Assembly: GCF_003143855.1 (NCBI RefSeq) | Contig: NZ_QFRK01000007.1 | Span: forward strand, 115,706-179,705 | Reading direction: 5' to 3' | DNA length: 64,000 bases | Source: Streptomyces sp. NWU339 | GTDB lineage: Bacteria > Actinomycetota > Actinomycetes > Streptomycetales > Streptomycetaceae | In this document: positions 53,201 to 61,500 of the stretch, one piece after another | Numbering within the stretch: position 1 is the stretch's first letter | Layout of the letters: each line of letters begins with the position of its first letter | Program-made: the position numbers and the translations under genes | Notes under the pieces: model-generated | Told to the model about the DNA's origin: nothing | The model's database searches: none | Seen by the model: only the letters and a program-made list of their open reading frames with translations

Positions 53201-53969
53201 GTCCGAGCTGTGGTACGAGTTCCGGGAGGGGCTCAAGCGTCCCCGCCCGATGACCGTCAACTACCTTGCCGACCAGCTCAGTACGGACGAGCACTTCACC
53301 GCCGTCGCCGCGTTCTACGCCTCCGACCACCTCGGCAAGCCCGACCTTCCCCTCGCGCAGATATTGACCGAGGTGATCGCCGACGAACACGTGCCCTACC
53401 TCGCCGCGATGCGTTATAAGGACCCCGGCCTGCGCAAGCGTGCGCAATGGGAGGAGGTCTGGCGGCAGCAGCGCGAGGAGGACCGTACAGGGCAACGGCT
53501 CGACATCCCCGTGCCGCCCAAGTACACGTCCGCCGATTTCGCCCGGGCTTCCTACTGGTCGAATCGCGGCAAGCTCGACGTGCCCAAGGAGCGGTTCATC
53601 TCCTACCCTGAAGCCGGGCCCGACAGCGACTCGACGCTGATGCTTGGGTGGGCCGGCTGGGACCACAAGGATCAGGCACAGGCCCTCTTCGAGCTACTGG
53701 CCGCCCGGACCACGCGAGACGGCTGGAGTTCCGAGCGGATTGTTCCGCTGCTCGCCGGCCTCCACGAGGTCATGCCGTGGGTCAAGCAGTGGCACGGAGA
53801 GTACGACGACGAGTGGGGCGACGTACCGGCGGACGAGCTGGAGGCCGAGTACGAGAATCAGCTCCGCAAGCACCAGGTCGGTGTGGAGGAGCTGAAGGCC
53901 TGGCGTCCGGTACGGAAGGCGCGTGGCCGCAAAGCGGTGGCGAAGCAGCCCGCGCTGGACGTCGAGTAG
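50241..53969 (+). CDS. pglX: BREX type 2 DNA methyltransferase PglX
   Basis: The product is 1242 residues. It is an adenine-specific class I methyltransferase with the SAM-binding motif DPACGSGHFLLG near residue 253 and catalytic NPPYI near 396, flanked by an N-terminal helical domain and a long C-terminal recognition region. PglX methylates host DNA in BREX/Pgl defence. GTG 50241 has GGAAG before it. Codon use changes sharply between about 51430 and 52960, where A/T-ending codons become frequent, then returns to normal. No homopolymer of six or more was seen, so slipped-strand phase variation is not evident. It is followed by a strong hairpin terminator. Confidence 0.93.
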   Translation: MTDVKAGVDPEALLKDLKRQVTALEDDLRARTESVEEIQARLETEYRHAREARRTAATYGAWRDERVTQSAAAWVLACVFVRFCEDNGLIDEPFIAGPGERLAEAEARHEAFFRDNPTKNNRDWLFAAFDAIREANDTAAGLFDEAHNPLWDIEPSYEAATELLSFWRRWGAEGDIRYDFTDPEWDTRFLGDLYQDLSEHARKTYALLQTPEFVEEFILDLTLEPAVSTDAFGLNPVWEGPDGEERRGLRTIDPACGSGHFLLGIFHRLMDKWRAAEPGTDVWTLVRRSLESVHGCDKNPYAVSIARFRLLVAAMRAAGARRLKDAPPFPINVAVGDSLLHGRDAAGIQTDLDTLFAEVQIGREEGAFAYSTEDVWEYAKRVDLLGRGSYHVVVGNPPYITVKDKQENENYRAAFDACAGTYALSVPFAQRLFELAVKGSGGRRGGGGFVGQITANSFMKREFGKKLIEVVFRNRVELSHVIDTSGAYIPGHGTPTVILIGRNRVPNPGRTVRAVLGIQGESEQPEIASQGRVWNAIVGKLGDPGSETQWVSVDDLSYDTFSSHPWSLSGGKSGEVFKRLNVCAHRLGDRLSRVGFYGDSHADEAFTLPAHGPLSRIAEQLHARVSRRGDQTRDWGFVGFDLSVIPYSSDRKILDYEDLGDTFVRHFWPFRTELWMRGTFGGSNYRRDGRLWWSWHQLPRDDKASAYAIAFAFVSTHNHFVLSLDEDAFNRSAPVLKMPEGASVREHLELLAVLNSSTACFWLKQVSQDKGNRGGERSTGRYAWESFYEFTGTKLQQFPLPERLPLTLGRMLDSAASEIARYDPSAVIAEQVPLRTVLSGARVNFERTRCRMIALQEELDWQVYGLYGLLSSTDVARTTIPSEKLADCPEIELGQRAFELVIAPNARRDEAVEQWFRRHGSIPINEIPAHWPDWYREIVQARIDIINSRKDIALIERPECKRRWAAEPWEKKERAALRNWLLDRCERSELWYEFREGLKRPRPMTVNYLADQLSTDEHFTAVAAFYASDHLGKPDLPLAQILTEVIADEHVPYLAAMRYKDPGLRKRAQWEEVWRQQREEDRTGQRLDIPVPPKYTSADFARASYWSNRGKLDVPKERFISYPEAGPDSDSTLMLGWAGWDHKDQAQALFELLAARTTRDGWSSERIVPLLAGLHEVMPWVKQWHGEYDDEWGDVPADELEAEYENQLRKHQVGVEELKAWRPVRKARGRKAVAKQPALDVE

Positions 53970-53979
53970 CAGTAGAGGT

Positions 53980-54010
53980 CGGTGGGGCAGCAGTGGACGC
54001 TGCCCCACCG
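53980..54010. terminator. strong bidirectional hairpin terminator
   Basis: GGTGGGGCAGC and GCTGCCCCACC form a perfect 11-base stem, extendable by one C-G pair, around a 7-base loop. It lies 11 bases after the pglX stop and 6 bases before the end of the convergent DUF397 gene. It probably terminates transcription from both sides. Confidence 0.8.
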
Positions 54011-54015
54011 GATGT

Positions 54016-54207
54016 TCAGACGCGCGAGTCGGCCGCCAGCGCCGTGAACGCCGACCAGGCGTCGCGGGATACGGCCACCGCTTGCCTGTCCGTGTCCTTC
54101 GAGTCCCGGACGATAACGGCCTCGGTACTCATGGCGATCTCGACACAGTTGTCGCCGCTGCCACCGCTGTAGCTGCTCTTGAACCAGGCCAGTTCGCTGG
54201 TGCTCAT
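54016..54207 (-). CDS. DUF397 family protein
   Basis: The product is 63 residues with the signature WFKSSYSGGSGDNCVEIAM and VIVRDSKD of DUF397, a small actinobacterial family that accompanies XRE/DUF5753 regulators and anti-sigma-like ATP-binding proteins, as in the bldB/abaA/whiJ-type clusters. The exact role is unclear; it may antagonise the cognate XRE protein. Its ATG overlaps the stop of the XRE gene, so translation is coupled. Confidence 0.93.
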   Translation of the reverse strand: MSTSELAWFKSSYSGGSGDNCVEIAMSTEAVIVRDSKDTDRQAVAVSRDAWSAFTALAADSRV

Positions 54208-55079
54208 AGCGCTCCTCGCATCTGCTCCAACAGGCTCACCGTGGCCTGATGGCTCAAAGCCTGCGAGCGCATCTTGCCATAGCGCTGGAGCATCTGACTC
54301 GCGGCTTTTGCATCGCTTGCGAGCACGCTGGTGCCGTGCCCCTCAACGTAGCCGACCCAGCGGTGGTCCGCCGTTTCAGCAAGATACATCTCGCCCTCGA
54401 AGCCCGCGTGCTCCTCTTGAGTCAGCGGCATGACCTGCAGTTCCACATTGCGGTATCGGCCAACCGCAATGAGGTGGTCTACGAGACTCTTCGTTACGGT
54501 TGCGCCTCCCATGCGGCGCTCCAGAAGTGCCTGCTCGATGATGAAGCTGAACGTGGTGTTGGGGCGTTCAACGAGGAGACGCTGCCTGGCCAACCGCGCT
54601 GCTACCTGTCGCTCTGATTGCTCTTCCGTGAGCGGTGGCAGGTGCCGGTCGAAGAGGGCTCTGATGTACGGCTCGGGCTGCAACAGTCCGGGGATCACCC
54701 GGCACTCGTACGCATACAGCGAGATCGCCTCCTCCTCGATCCCCGCCCACTGCCGGAACCACGAGGCCAGCCCCGCCTTCCGCGTCAGGCTCCGTGCCGC
54801 CGCCCCCAGAATCCGCGCCGCAGCCGCACCCAGCACCTCTTCCGACCGGTCCAACAGGTCCCGTGGCGGGAATCGCTTGCCCTGTTCGATCTTGGCGATG
54901 TAAGCAGCCGAGTACCGCACCTGCGGCGCGAACTGCTCCTGCGTCAGGCGGGCCTCCTCACGCAGGGCCTTGAGTACCGCGCCGAACGTCTTCAGGCTGT
55001 CCGAGAGCTCCGGCTCGCAGTTTCCGCCCCCGCCCTGTCCGGCGCTTCCACCCACCCCGCCACAGTTGTCCACCGCCAT
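54204..55079 (-). CDS. XRE-family regulator with DUF5753 domain
   Basis: The product is 291 residues. The helix-turn-helix lies near residues 35-85 (LKALREEARLTQEQFAPQVR, YSAAYIAKIEQGKRFPPRDL), followed by the DUF5753 region with YECRVIPGLLQPEPYIRALF, FIIEQALLERR and VELQVMPLTQEEHAGFEGEM. This is the WhiJ-like architecture abundant in Streptomyces. GGGGAAGG precedes the ATG at 55079. It is paired with the DUF397 gene downstream and diverges from the ATP-binding gene, a standard three-gene arrangement. Confidence 0.92.
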   Translation of the reverse strand: MAVDNCGGVGGSAGQGGGGNCEPELSDSLKTFGAVLKALREEARLTQEQFAPQVRYSAAYIAKIEQGKRFPPRDLLDRSEEVLGAAAARILGAAARSLTRKAGLASWFRQWAGIEEEAISLYAYECRVIPGLLQPEPYIRALFDRHLPPLTEEQSERQVAARLARQRLLVERPNTTFSFIIEQALLERRMGGATVTKSLVDHLIAVGRYRNVELQVMPLTQEEHAGFEGEMYLAETADHRWVGYVEGHGTSVLASDAKAASQMLQRYGKMRSQALSHQATVSLLEQMRGAL

Positions 55080-55295
55080 CGCAGCCGCCTTCCCCTGTGC
55101 CCACGTGCTCTCGGACCGTGTCCGTGCCGGGCCCGAGCACCCTCCGTACTGTGTGCCGAGCGCGCTGCGCCACGCTCGGCACATCCATCGTCACGTACAG
55201 CGACCGACCCAGTCCAGCGAGTGAACCAGTACAGCGTGATCTGTATCGGTGGCAGACCTGCCGACGGATCCTCGCCTCCCGGCAGGGTGGCCGAC

Positions 55296-55736
55296 ATGTC
55301 AGCCCCACGTACACAAAGCTCCGCCCCGGCCGCGACGTTCACGCAGCGCTTCTCCGCCACCCGTCGTGGTGCGCGCCTCGCCCGGCTGCTCGCCGCCCAC
55401 CAACTGACCGAGTGGGGCCACCCGCACGGCACCGAGGCACACGACACCGTCGTCCTCATCGTCGCCGAACTCGCCGCGAACGCGGTTCTCCACGGCCGGG
55501 TCCCGGGACGGGACTTCGCCCTGTCACTGTCCTACGACGCCGGCCAGGGCACCGTCCGGATCGAGGTGGCTGATACCCATCCCGCCCTGCCGACGCGCAA
55601 AGCTCCCGACTCGGACGAGGACGGCGGCCGCGGCCTGGTTCTCGTCGATGCCCTCGCCACCGCCTGGGGTGTCTGCGACCGCCCCGGCCCCGGCAAGACG
55701 GTGTGGGCCGAGTGCGCGACGGTTCCCCGAGCCTGA
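55296..55736 (+). CDS. anti-sigma-factor-like ATP-binding protein (HATPase_c_2)
   Basis: The product is 146 residues, related to RsbW/SpoIIAB-type GHKL ATPases. The N box reads VAELAANAVLHGR, and the G1 and G2 motifs are IEVADTHPALP and GGRGLVLVDALA. These small proteins are assumed to bind and regulate sigma factors or other partners. AGGGTGG precedes the ATG. Most of the gene (55382-55667) is duplicated 2640 bases downstream in a broken copy. It completes the DUF397/XRE/ATP-binding trio. Confidence 0.88.
   Translation: MSAPRTQSSAPAATFTQRFSATRRGARLARLLAAHQLTEWGHPHGTEAHDTVVLIVAELAANAVLHGRVPGRDFALSLSYDAGQGTVRIEVADTHPALPTRKAPDSDEDGGRGLVLVDALATAWGVCDRPGPGKTVWAECATVPRA
55382..55667 (+). repeat. 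direct repeat, copy 1 (inside the ATP-binding gene)
   Basis: This 286-base segment recurs at 58022-58307 in the same orientation with a constant offset of 2640 bases. By eye about 13 positions differ and no gaps are needed. Homology stops abruptly after CGCCTGGG in both copies, then resumes imperfectly in the last 60 bases. The interval between copies contains the unrecognised 530-residue gene and the PLD remnant. Confidence 0.9.
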
Positions 55737-55920
55737 CAGACCCAGGGCCTCTGAGCCCGGACACACGGCAATCACCTGCTTGAGCAGCCGGATCTGAGCG
55801 TGCCCAGGGCATTGGGGACTTCGGCGGGGCGGTATTACGGTGGCTCTCCGAGCGGTGCCCTGACCGCGTTCGGTGGGGGACGAGGTCCGCTGCACAGGGC
55901 ATCCGGGGAGAGGGGCCACC

Positions 55921-57513
55921 GTGCAGGCACTGTATGCCGTCAGTTTCGACGTCCAGTCCGCCCAGGACCAGCCGGACCATGTCTACGAACGTCTCCGCCG
56001 GCATCTCGCTGACTGGCTCAGCGCCCGCGGCCGTGTACCGGCGCCGTCCGAGACCGACTTCAACCAGGATGGTCGAGCGGTGCTCCCGGGGAAGATTCCC
56101 GGCCATGGCGAGCGCACGGTGAGCTGGATGGTTGCGGGGGATGAGCGCACTCGCGCCCTGCGCGTGACCATCCACCAGCCGCTGTTCGACGGTCCGGCCC
56201 AGTTCGTCACGCGGATCACGGTCTTCCAGTCGGAGGAAGGCGGTGGCGGACTCAGGGTCGTCATGGGCAGAAAGATCCCCGACGGCTGGATCGCCCCGGT
56301 GGGGGACCCGCGGCTCAGGCGCCCCAACCTGCTGCGGGAGGTGCTCAAGGACCGGGAACTCGAGGTGCGGGTGCTGAACCAGGTCGCCACCGGGCGGTAC
56401 GAGAGGATCCGGGACGAGGGAAGCGCGGCCGTGCTCCTCGACTCCCTCGCGCTGAGTACGCGCTTGCCCATTCTCCTGGTGCAGCCCAGGGACCAAGCAG
56501 CATGGAACATGGCGGCCGATGCCTCGGGTCAGCTCGCCGGGCTCGCCCAAGTGGTGACCCTGAACTACCTGACCGCGCAAGCGGTCCGCCGGGTCCACGA
56601 GCAGGTGGCCGTCCCCAGCGGTGGCGCCCGGCTGGTCTGGCCCCATCTCGGCCTGGAGCATCCCGCCTACTCGCGTGAAGAGGTGTGCCGGCAGTCCTTC
56701 GTGGAGACACAGCTGATGCCGTCGCTCGGTCACCTCTCTGTCATTGCCCGGGGCAGTGACAGTGCGTGGGAGCGGGCGCGGCAGGCTTCGTACCGGGCAG
56801 GGGCGCGCAGGGTGGCGGAGCAGCTGTCCCGCGCGAAGGCTGCTGGAGACAAAGCCGGTGAGCTCAAAGCGCTGAACTTCCGGGTGCGGGAGCTCGAAGA
56901 GGAGGCTCAGTCCTGGGAGGACATGGCGCAGAGCTACATGGAGGAGCGTGACAAGGCGCGGTCCGAGGCTGCCGACGCTGAAGTGCTGCGCCAGGACCGG
57001 GACTACTGGAAGAACCAGTACCTGGATCTCTCGAAAGGCGGGGCCGGGCAGACGGCGACACTCGACGTCTGGAGCCAGATCCCAGTCCTGGGGACGACGG
57101 ATGCCCTGCCCACGTTCCGAGCCCTCGCTGAGACGTCGGAGCAGCGCATCGTATTCACGCCGAGAGCGGCGCGCGTTTGGAAGGACTCCCGATACCCGTA
57201 TCCCCAGGAGATGACCGACCGGTTGGTCGCTCTCGCGCAGGCCGCGATGGACCTGTACACCAAGTCCGGCAAGATACCCAGGCTGGTCCAGTGGTTCTAC
57301 GACAACCACGGGCTGAAGTTCGCGCCCAGCGACGAGAAGCTCAGCAAGGACAAGGACAAGCGCTACTTCATGTTCGACGAGGAGCGTTGGGACGGACTGC
57401 CGCACATCAAGGTCCGGGACGCCGTTTCCCCCAACGAGGTCGGACGGATCTACTTCGCCCTCGACTCCGAGGGGAAGCGCTTCATCGTGAACCACGTCGG
57501 ACTGCACCTGTAA
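55921..57513 (+). CDS. unrecognised 530-residue protein with coiled coil
   Basis: I do not recognise the family. The N-terminus (MQALYAVSFDVQSAQDQPDH) leads into an alpha/beta region with many Val/Arg strands (residues 50-290). A heptad-rich coiled coil runs from about 295 to 360 (FRVRELEEEAQSWEDMAQSY and onwards). The C-terminal 160 residues end in GRIYFALDSEGKRFIVNHVG, a strand pattern reminiscent of RelE-type toxins or small nuclease folds, though no catalytic residue is certain. GGGGAGAGGGG precedes the GTG start. A short degenerate piece of a paralogue lies at 58399-58455, so this gene and the ATP-binding gene may once have been duplicated together. Confidence 0.65.
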   Translation: MQALYAVSFDVQSAQDQPDHVYERLRRHLADWLSARGRVPAPSETDFNQDGRAVLPGKIPGHGERTVSWMVAGDERTRALRVTIHQPLFDGPAQFVTRITVFQSEEGGGGLRVVMGRKIPDGWIAPVGDPRLRRPNLLREVLKDRELEVRVLNQVATGRYERIRDEGSAAVLLDSLALSTRLPILLVQPRDQAAWNMAADASGQLAGLAQVVTLNYLTAQAVRRVHEQVAVPSGGARLVWPHLGLEHPAYSREEVCRQSFVETQLMPSLGHLSVIARGSDSAWERARQASYRAGARRVAEQLSRAKAAGDKAGELKALNFRVRELEEEAQSWEDMAQSYMEERDKARSEAADAEVLRQDRDYWKNQYLDLSKGGAGQTATLDVWSQIPVLGTTDALPTFRALAETSEQRIVFTPRAARVWKDSRYPYPQEMTDRLVALAQAAMDLYTKSGKIPRLVQWFYDNHGLKFAPSDEKLSKDKDKRYFMFDEERWDGLPHIKVRDAVSPNEVGRIYFALDSEGKRFIVNHVGLHL

Positions 57514-57534
57514 CCGCATCGTACGGGCGTACCG

Positions 57535-57560
57535 GGCAGCATCGCCGTGGCGGTGCTGCC
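57535..57560. terminator. bidirectional hairpin terminator
   Basis: GGCAGCA pairs with TGCTGCC and the inner CGCC with GGCG, giving a 12-step stem (one T-G wobble) with a 2-base tip. It sits 21 bases after the 530-residue gene and just beyond the stop of the convergent PLD remnant. Confidence 0.7.
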
Positions 57561-57561
57561 T

Positions 57562-58010
57562 TCAGCGCCTGCCCCCGCCCGTCCTGACGTCCTGGTTCCA
57601 GGCTCTGCTCCGGCCGTTCGGTCCCGTCTTGCAAACCGTGTCGTAGCAGCGCCAGAACCAGGTGCCGTTCTTACGGCGGCGCGGTTCGATGCTGGTGCCG
57701 CCGCAGCGGCCGCACTTCGGCGGACGGGTGAAGCGCTCGGTCTGTTCGTGCTCCAGGAGCTTGCGGGCGAAGTGACCGCCGCGCATCGTCACCACAACCT
57801 CGCGGGTCCACGACTGGGACAGGGTGTTGAGGCTGCCGATCATCACCGCCCGTTCGTCGATCACCGCGATCTTCTGGTGCATGACGTTCATGGGGAATGA
57901 CGGTGTGGACGACGGTCCGGAGGTCCGTGATGAGGTTCTGGGCGTCCGGACGAGATTGGAGCTGGTCCGTGTCGTCGCGGATGAAGACGGTCACGCGCAC
58001 GCCCGCGTCC
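57562..58010 (-). pseudogene. PLD (HKD) domain protein, C-terminal remnant
   Basis: The readable protein is AGVRVTVFIRDDTDQLQSRP and onwards in one frame, then after a shift at about 57893 NVMHQKIAVIDERAVMIGSL. The phospholipase-D HxK motif and GSLN are clear. A four-Cys zinc ribbon follows (PPKCGRCGGTSIEP and FWRCYDTVCKTG). This combination resembles the end of large SF1-helicase/PLD proteins found in defence islands. The gene is frameshifted and cut at its 5' side exactly where the duplicated ATP-binding sequence begins. Confidence 0.7.
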
Positions 58011-58019
58011 GACCGCCTC

Positions 58020-58455
58020 GCCTGGCTGCTCGCCGCCCACCAACTGACCGAGTGGGGCCACCCGCACGGCACCGAGGCACACGACGTCGTCGTCCTCATC
58101 GTTGCCGAACTCGCCGCGAACGCGGTTCTCCACGGCCGGGTCCCGGGACGGGACTTCGCCCTGTCACTGTCCTACGACGCCGGCCGAGGCGCCGTCCGGA
58201 TCGAGGTGGCCGACACCCGCCCCGCCCTGCCGACGCGCAAGGCTCCCGACTCGGACGAGGACGGCGGCCGCGGCCTGGTTCTCGTTGATGCCCTCGCCAC
58301 CGCCTGGGAACCCAGGATCGCCTCGGCCCCGGAAAGACGGTCTGGGCCGAGTGCACGACGGTTCCCCGGACCTGACCGCACCTGGCCCCTGACGTCCCGA
58401 CGGCTGGATCGCACCTGTGCAGGACCCGTGCCTCAAGCGGCCCGACCTGCTGAGA
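58020..58455 (+). pseudogene. broken duplicate of the ATP-binding gene plus a fragment of the 530-residue gene
   Basis: Positions 58020-58380 repeat the ATP-binding coding sequence without its first 28 codons. The reading frame is lost after LATAW through small deletions, although the final bases still resemble the parent gene. At 58399-58455 the sequence encodes DGWIAPVQDPCLKRPDLL, clearly related to DGWIAPVGDPRLRRPNLL at 56281-56337 in the intact gene. The block thus looks like a decayed paralogous copy of the two-gene unit at 55296-57513 with most of the second gene deleted. Confidence 0.8.
58022..58307 (+). repeat. direct repeat, copy 2
   Basis: This is the second copy of the 286-base segment found at 55382-55667, same orientation, about 95% identical by eye. 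It abuts the broken PLD gene on its left, which suggests that its arrival or recombination at this point destroyed that gene. Confidence 0.9.
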
Positions 58456-58565
58456 TCAGTACCCGTCCGACGCCGACAGGTTCGGTCTTCGCCCGGACGA
58501 ACCCCTGGACCCGGCCATCCAAGGGGTTCGTCCCCTTTCACCGACTGCCCACTGGTCGCCCGTGT

Positions 58566-61500
58566 TCAGGAGCAGATCCGGTCCGGGAGTCCGCCGGGCA
58601 TCCCACGGCGTTCGTCCTGAGTGAGGTCACGGCCGACGACGTCGCACAGGTGGCGTTTCCAGAGGTCGGGATCGAGGCGGATCAGGTCCCCGCGGCCGTC
58701 GACCACCCGTACCAACGTCTTGCCGTCCCTGCTCGCGGCGACGAAGTGCTGGTCCTCCGCGAAGTCGTACGAGTCGAAGTGGCTGGGGTCGTCCGCCCGC
58801 TGGAAACGCACGGAGTTCCCGTTGGCCACGAAGAACTCGTTCCCGTGCCCGGTGAACCCGAGCTGGAACCCGTCCCCCCAGGACACGTCGTTCGCTCCCA
58901 ACGGCCCCAGCGGACCCACCACTCTGTGGGACTCTCGCCCCGGCCGCACCGACCACAGCTCCAGCAGGGCCCCCTTCGTCTTCGCGGCCGCATACCGCCC
59001 ACTGCTGTCGAGAAACGCACGGTCGTTGTCCGGCGCGAGGCTGACACGCAGCGCCTTGTCCTCCTTGCCTGTGCGCAGATCGACGGCGTGCAGTGTCGGG
59101 TGACCCTGGACCATGATCTGTACGTATCCCGGCTCGGGGCGCTTGTTCACCGCGAAGCCGGAGTCGAGGGGCTTCTCCTCCGAGGTGTACAGCGCTGGGT
59201 TCTCCTTGACGAGCTTGAGGCCACGGGCGTCCACGGGGTTTGAGAGCCGTCGCCCTTCCCTGGTGTTCCATCGCTCGATCCGGCTGCCGGACAGCGTGAC
59301 CAGTTCGTTTTCTCCCGCGAAGAAGAGCGACAGCGGCTCCGCCTTCCCGTCCTGACGGACAGGGGGCATGAGCGTGGTGATCTCCGCGACCTCGCGCAGG
59401 GACGGAAGGCGCCGGATCAGGATCTTGTTGCGTCCCACCACGTCGGCCACCAGGGTCTCGGCCTCGTTCACCGTCAGCGCGTGGGCGGGGTCCGGGTCCG
59501 TGGGCGCATCCGCCGTGGGCCGCTTCACCACGGTCGTCACCTTTTCGGTCACCACGTCGTAGAGCACGAGTTTTTCGGCGGTGAGGTCCGAGTAGCCCCT
59601 GGTCCGGGTCACCTGGGCCACCTGGATGCGACCGTCGTCGATCAGTTTCGGGTAGCTGGCGACCATGTTGAACTCACTGCCGCTGACCGGTTGCAGGGAC
59701 AGCCCCGTCACCGTCGTCTCGTCCCAGGTGGCCACTACGGGATGGGCCGAATCCCCGAGAAGTCGGTTGCCGAAGTTGGCCGGCTTCGGCCCCGCCGCCT
59801 TCTTCTCTTCCCCGCCTCGTCGATTGTCACCGAGCGACCACTCGCCGCCGTACACCGCGAAACGCTGCCCCGACTCGTTCAGAGAGACACCGCCGCAGTT
59901 GAACGAATCGGTGCTGTAGCGGTTCAGTACCCGCCCGTCTCCCACACGCACGAAACGGTAGACACTGTTGCTGTAGCCGTCCTTGCCACGCTCCTTCCGG
60001 CACCAGGCCAGCACCCCACCGTCGCCCGAGAGACTGACCGCGGGGGCGATGTGCACGCTGGCGGGGGGAGTGAAGGTCTCCACGTCGGTCGCCAGCTCGC
60101 GGATCCCGCCGGTACCGGTGTTCACCGCCACGAACGCGTACTTGTCGCTGGACTTGTCGGCGTTGCGCCGCTGAGCGGCCACAAGCGTGTCACCATCGGG
60201 TCCGAACCACACGGCCTCGAACGCGGGCAGCCGCGAGGGAAGTTCCTCATGCCGTCCGGTCTCCAGATCCCACAGCCGCAGCCGCCCCTCTGCTGCCACC
60301 GTGACCACTCGCCGGGCGTCCGGGGAGAAGTCCGCGGTGTGGACCCCATCGCTGCGGTACCCCTGTTCCTCAGCCCTGTCCCTGAACTCGCCGTCACGGA
60401 CCGTGTGCGCCGGCCCCAGCAGTTCCGCCGTACTGTCCGCCTCCGGATCGAGGTCGTGCCATACCAATGCGCCCGCTCCCGACGTATAGGCGATCCGCCG
60501 CCCGTCCCTGCTGACCATGGGGCGGAAGGCCATCTCATTGAGACGAAGCCGTGTACTCATGACGCTCTTCCCGGCTCTGCGGACGAACAGTGACGCACGT
60601 CCGAGCTGGGTCGTCACCAGCGTCACCGTGCCGTCGGTGCTCATCGCCGTATCGACGATCTTCCCTTCGGCGCCGCTGAGTACCCAGTCGGCACGCTTGA
60701 ACCGGTCGTATCCGCGCAGCACGGCGTTGCGGGCCTCCTGCGTGGGCGCGATCTCGTACGCCGCCATGGCGACGAGCGAGGCCTGCCCCGGATCACTCCT
60801 GTCCAGTTGGCCTGCGAGGACGGCCATCGCCCGGGAGCGTGCCTCTGCGTCCCGCTGTTCGCTGACCTTCCCCTGGTAGACGAGGAACGTGCCGAGCCCG
60901 ACGACCAGCGCGATCACCACGGCGACCGCGATCCACGCGGCGCGCAGCCGGTTCCGTCGCGCGCGGCGTCGCTGCTGCGCGAGTTTGAGGAAATTCCGTT
61001 CTTCCGCGTCGAGCTCTTTCTCCCTGCTCTTCAAATGCCTTTCTAAACTGGCCAGGTGGAGACCAGCGGGCAGCAGTCCCGCCGCCTTGTCCCCGTCGGT
61101 CCATCGCTTGAGCTCATGGGCGAGTTCCCACCGCGCGGCCAGGAACTCGCTGTCGGACCGCACCTGCTCCTGCAGGGCCGGCCATTCGGTGACCAGCGCT
61201 TCATGGGCCAGCTCGACGGACTCCGGTTCTCCCCGCCCCCCGTGGATGACGAGCAGTCGGTGCTCGGTGCCGGCGAGCCGGACCGCGATGTCCCACCGCT
61301 CGTCACCCGCCTCCTGCCGGGTGAGTCTGCGGCGCAGCGGGTGCGGGCTGTCGTCGGGCAGCACCCGGACGAGCCCGGTGAGCAGCCGACTTGCCTCGCC
61401 GCCCTTCTGCTTCTCCTCGTCCGTGACGCACTTGTCCCAGGCCCGCGTGGCATGGCCTGCCAGCGCGCCGGAGACGCCACCGGCCTCCTCGTACGTCGCC

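Noticed and set aside
50241..53969. A homopolymer G tract in pglX that would make the system phase-variable
   Set aside because: Reading through the gene, the longest G or C runs are five bases, so slipped-strand switching of the kind expected from longer G runs is not supported.
57897..58380. The duplicated ATP-binding sequence as a second functional gene
   Set aside because: It lacks the first 28 codons, begins inside antisense PLD sequence, and loses the reading frame before the last 20 codons.
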